Below, piece by piece: positions 62,343 through 64,000 of a stretch of 64,000 bases of DNA. Numbering within the stretch: position 1 is the first letter of the stretch; each line of letters begins with the position of its first letter. Under the pieces are notes generated by a model that saw only the letters and a program-made list of their open reading frames with translations, was not told the origin of the DNA and did no database searches. The DNA is from Ryuthela nishihirai. Lineage: Eukaryota; Arthropoda; Arachnida; Araneae; Heptathelidae. Where the stretch lies: positions 9,127,901 through 9,191,900 of the forward strand of contig JAWZYU010000013.1 in the NCBI GenBank assembly GCA_038380435.1. The letters run 5' to 3'. A program made the translations under genes and the position numbers.

Positions 62343-64000
62343 GAGAGTCTGTAAACGGTAGCTAGGTAGTCACTGGAAGGAGACCTATGCACTAGTTCCT
62401 TCTGATGATACATAGAACCAGCCAGGTCTAACACCTAATGTCCGACCCTGCCTTCTCATGGTGCAGGCTGCTAGTATCTTTCAAAAGAGATACTCTCTTG
62501 TGGAAGGGAACAGAAGATGATGGCTGACAGATCACTGTGGCCTACTGATCTGGACAACTATGGCTACTTTTCTTTTTTACTACCCTGCTGAGGAATGGCC
62601 AACCATACAGGGTTCTGGTGCTGACCATATAAACTTACCGAACTGGACTAATTGAGGCTATGAGCTTGATTATTGATCCTGAATTTGCAGTACTGGTGGG
62701 CTTCTATGGTAGGAGAATCTTCCGCTGTATTTTCTGTTTGTGGGTTGACAGCCCCCAATGAATAGATTCACAGGAGTCTTTCTCACCTGCTGCAAAGTAC
62801 CTCTCAAGGCATAGGTCTGCTTCTTAGCAGACACACTAGTGATTCTCTTCTAGGATATGAGTACATTTAATGAAATGTTTCTTACAGCAAAATTTCAGAC
62901 AAGCATTAAAAACTTGAATGTTATCTGCTGTTATGCTTCCACTGAGAATGCTGATGATGAGAAAGATAGGTTTTATGGACAATTTCAGGATATTTTGAAA
63001 GGAGATATTCCCCTTGTTCTAGGTGACTTCAATGCCAAAATTTGCACCTTTGAGGAGGGGTGATAGGCTCTTTGGGTATTAGTAGCTCCTATGGCAATGG
63101 GCGATGTCTCCTACAAGGAAACGTAATGGTTTAAGAATAACTAACACTTACAAACACTGCAACAAACATAAGTACACATGGGCTGCATAAGAATATGATT
63201 AATTATATATTAATAGCAAATGGTTAAGTTCTGTTATGAATACCAGGTCATATAGGGGAGCTGAAATTGGACCTGACCATTACCTTGTTAAAAATGTCTT
63301 GCAACTTAAACTTAAGAAGTGCTGTGCTAAGGCTAAAAAATTAACCTTCAATTCTGAAGCTCTGAAAGACCCAGTTATAGCTAAAGCTTAAAATGATAGG
63401 TTAGTTATTATGACAGTCATGGTTTGCTTACTACTGAAGTTGAGGAAGAATGGAACTGTTTCAAACAGGTTTTATTGGAAACTAACAGTACCCTTTTAGG
63501 AAAAAAGGTGCAGAGGAGGCAGAATTATTTGAGTGATAAGGCACTTGAGCTTAATTCAGAAAGAAAGAACTGCAGGGATGTACTTAATTAATATCCTATT
63601 AGTCCTAATAGAAAGCATTACAGAGAGCTTAATAAACGTGTAAAGGATCAGTTAGCTGCTAAGAATCTTTGGCTTGATAGCTTGGCTGACAAAGCTGAGG
63701 AAGCAGTTAGACAGCAGAGAGCTGTACCAGATAGTTAATGTTTTGTGTGGTAGAAAATGGAGAGGTATACAGGGATTGAAGGATAAACCAGGTAAGGTTA
63801 TAGAAGGTGAGAATTCTGTCATGGCTAGGTGGGCTGAGCATTTCAGTGATGTTCTAAACAATGTGGTTAGTTCTACTCCCATTGTTTGCAATGATGACAT
63901 GCATTGATGGCTTTAATGTTGGCACTATAACACATTCTGAAGTTATTTTGGCTATTTCTAAACTTAAACTTCATAAATCCCCAGGTGTAGATGAAATTAC
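62343..64000 (+). mobile_element. LINE-A copy 9, runs off window
   Basis: Plus-strand LINE-A starting at the GAGAG 5' end and continuing past the window edge in the linker (GTAGATGAAATTAC). About 500 bp between the leader and the endonuclease are deleted and replaced by a 31-bp filler (62774-62804). Later pieces: FLTAKFQTSIKN, PLVLGDFNAKI, a KKVQRRQNYLSDKALEL-like linker and KWRGIQGLKDK. It carries the same 2-nt deletion (DDMH-stop) as copy 1. Confidence 0.85.

Noticed and set aside
50230..64000. KH-domain exon of AKAP1 upstream of 50228
   Set aside because: No GXXG-type KH motif with splice sites was found in any frame by eye; probably outside the window.

Overview
The window is animal nuclear DNA, A+T-rich and dominated by transposable elements, and most probably from an arthropod. 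It has spliced exons, tRNA-derived SINEs, several non-LTR retrotransposon (LINE) families, Tc1/mariner, hAT and pogo/Tigger DNA transposons, and no bacterial-style genes. The arthropod assignment is an inference from the type of Tc1 and LINE families and is weak. Names such as LINE-A, SINE-A, SINE-B and I-like LINE are working names used here.

The only host gene recognised is on the minus strand. Five phase-compatible exons at 50228-50054, 48353-48209, 40002-39935, 35310-35174 and 17828-17763 encode the C-terminal 196 residues of AKAP1 (mitochondrial A-kinase anchor protein 1), covering the Tudor domain and the natural stop codon. The introns are 1.7, 8.2, 4.6 and 17.3 kb and are full of transposons. 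The 8.2 kb intron uses a GC donor. The upstream KH-domain exons were not found and probably lie beyond the right edge. The repeat-poor block at 15344-17762 is the likely 3' UTR.

Layout: 1-15 kb is 3' flank of AKAP1. It holds one full-length but dead LINE-A (931-4532, with target-site duplication), a truncated LINE-A, one SINE-B and five SINE-A copies. 15.3-17.8 kb holds the last AKAP1 exon and probable 3' UTR. 18.6-22.3 kb is an old Jockey/CR1-group LINE split by a young LINE-A whose reverse transcriptase is still open. 22.5-23.1 kb is a head-to-head pair of TIR-bounded elements carrying tRNA-like genes. 23.5-30.2 kb is one LINE-A shredded by nested insertions: a Tc1 element containing a SINE-A pair that contains a solo LTR, then a second tRNA-element cluster, then a hAT MITE. 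30.2-33.9 kb holds I-like (RNase H-bearing) LINE fragments, one with a tandemly duplicated 5' UTR. 36.3-36.8 kb is a long-TIR mariner-type MITE. 40.4-47.9 kb holds further LINE-A, SINE-A, Tc1, mariner, Tigger and solo LTR pieces. 50.9-57.1 kb holds two degenerate LINE-A copies, one interrupted by another RNase H LINE and one by a solo LTR. 57.2-62.3 kb is a nearly complete but decayed I-like LINE. 62.3-64 kb is another LINE-A running off the window.

The elements show their relative ages by who interrupts whom. SINE-A and the LTR family interrupt each other, so they were active over overlapping periods. All twelve SINE-A copies lie in the same orientation, sense to AKAP1. The most unusual structure is the tRNA-bearing TIR element family (five modules at 22.5-23.1 and 27.7-28.4 kb).
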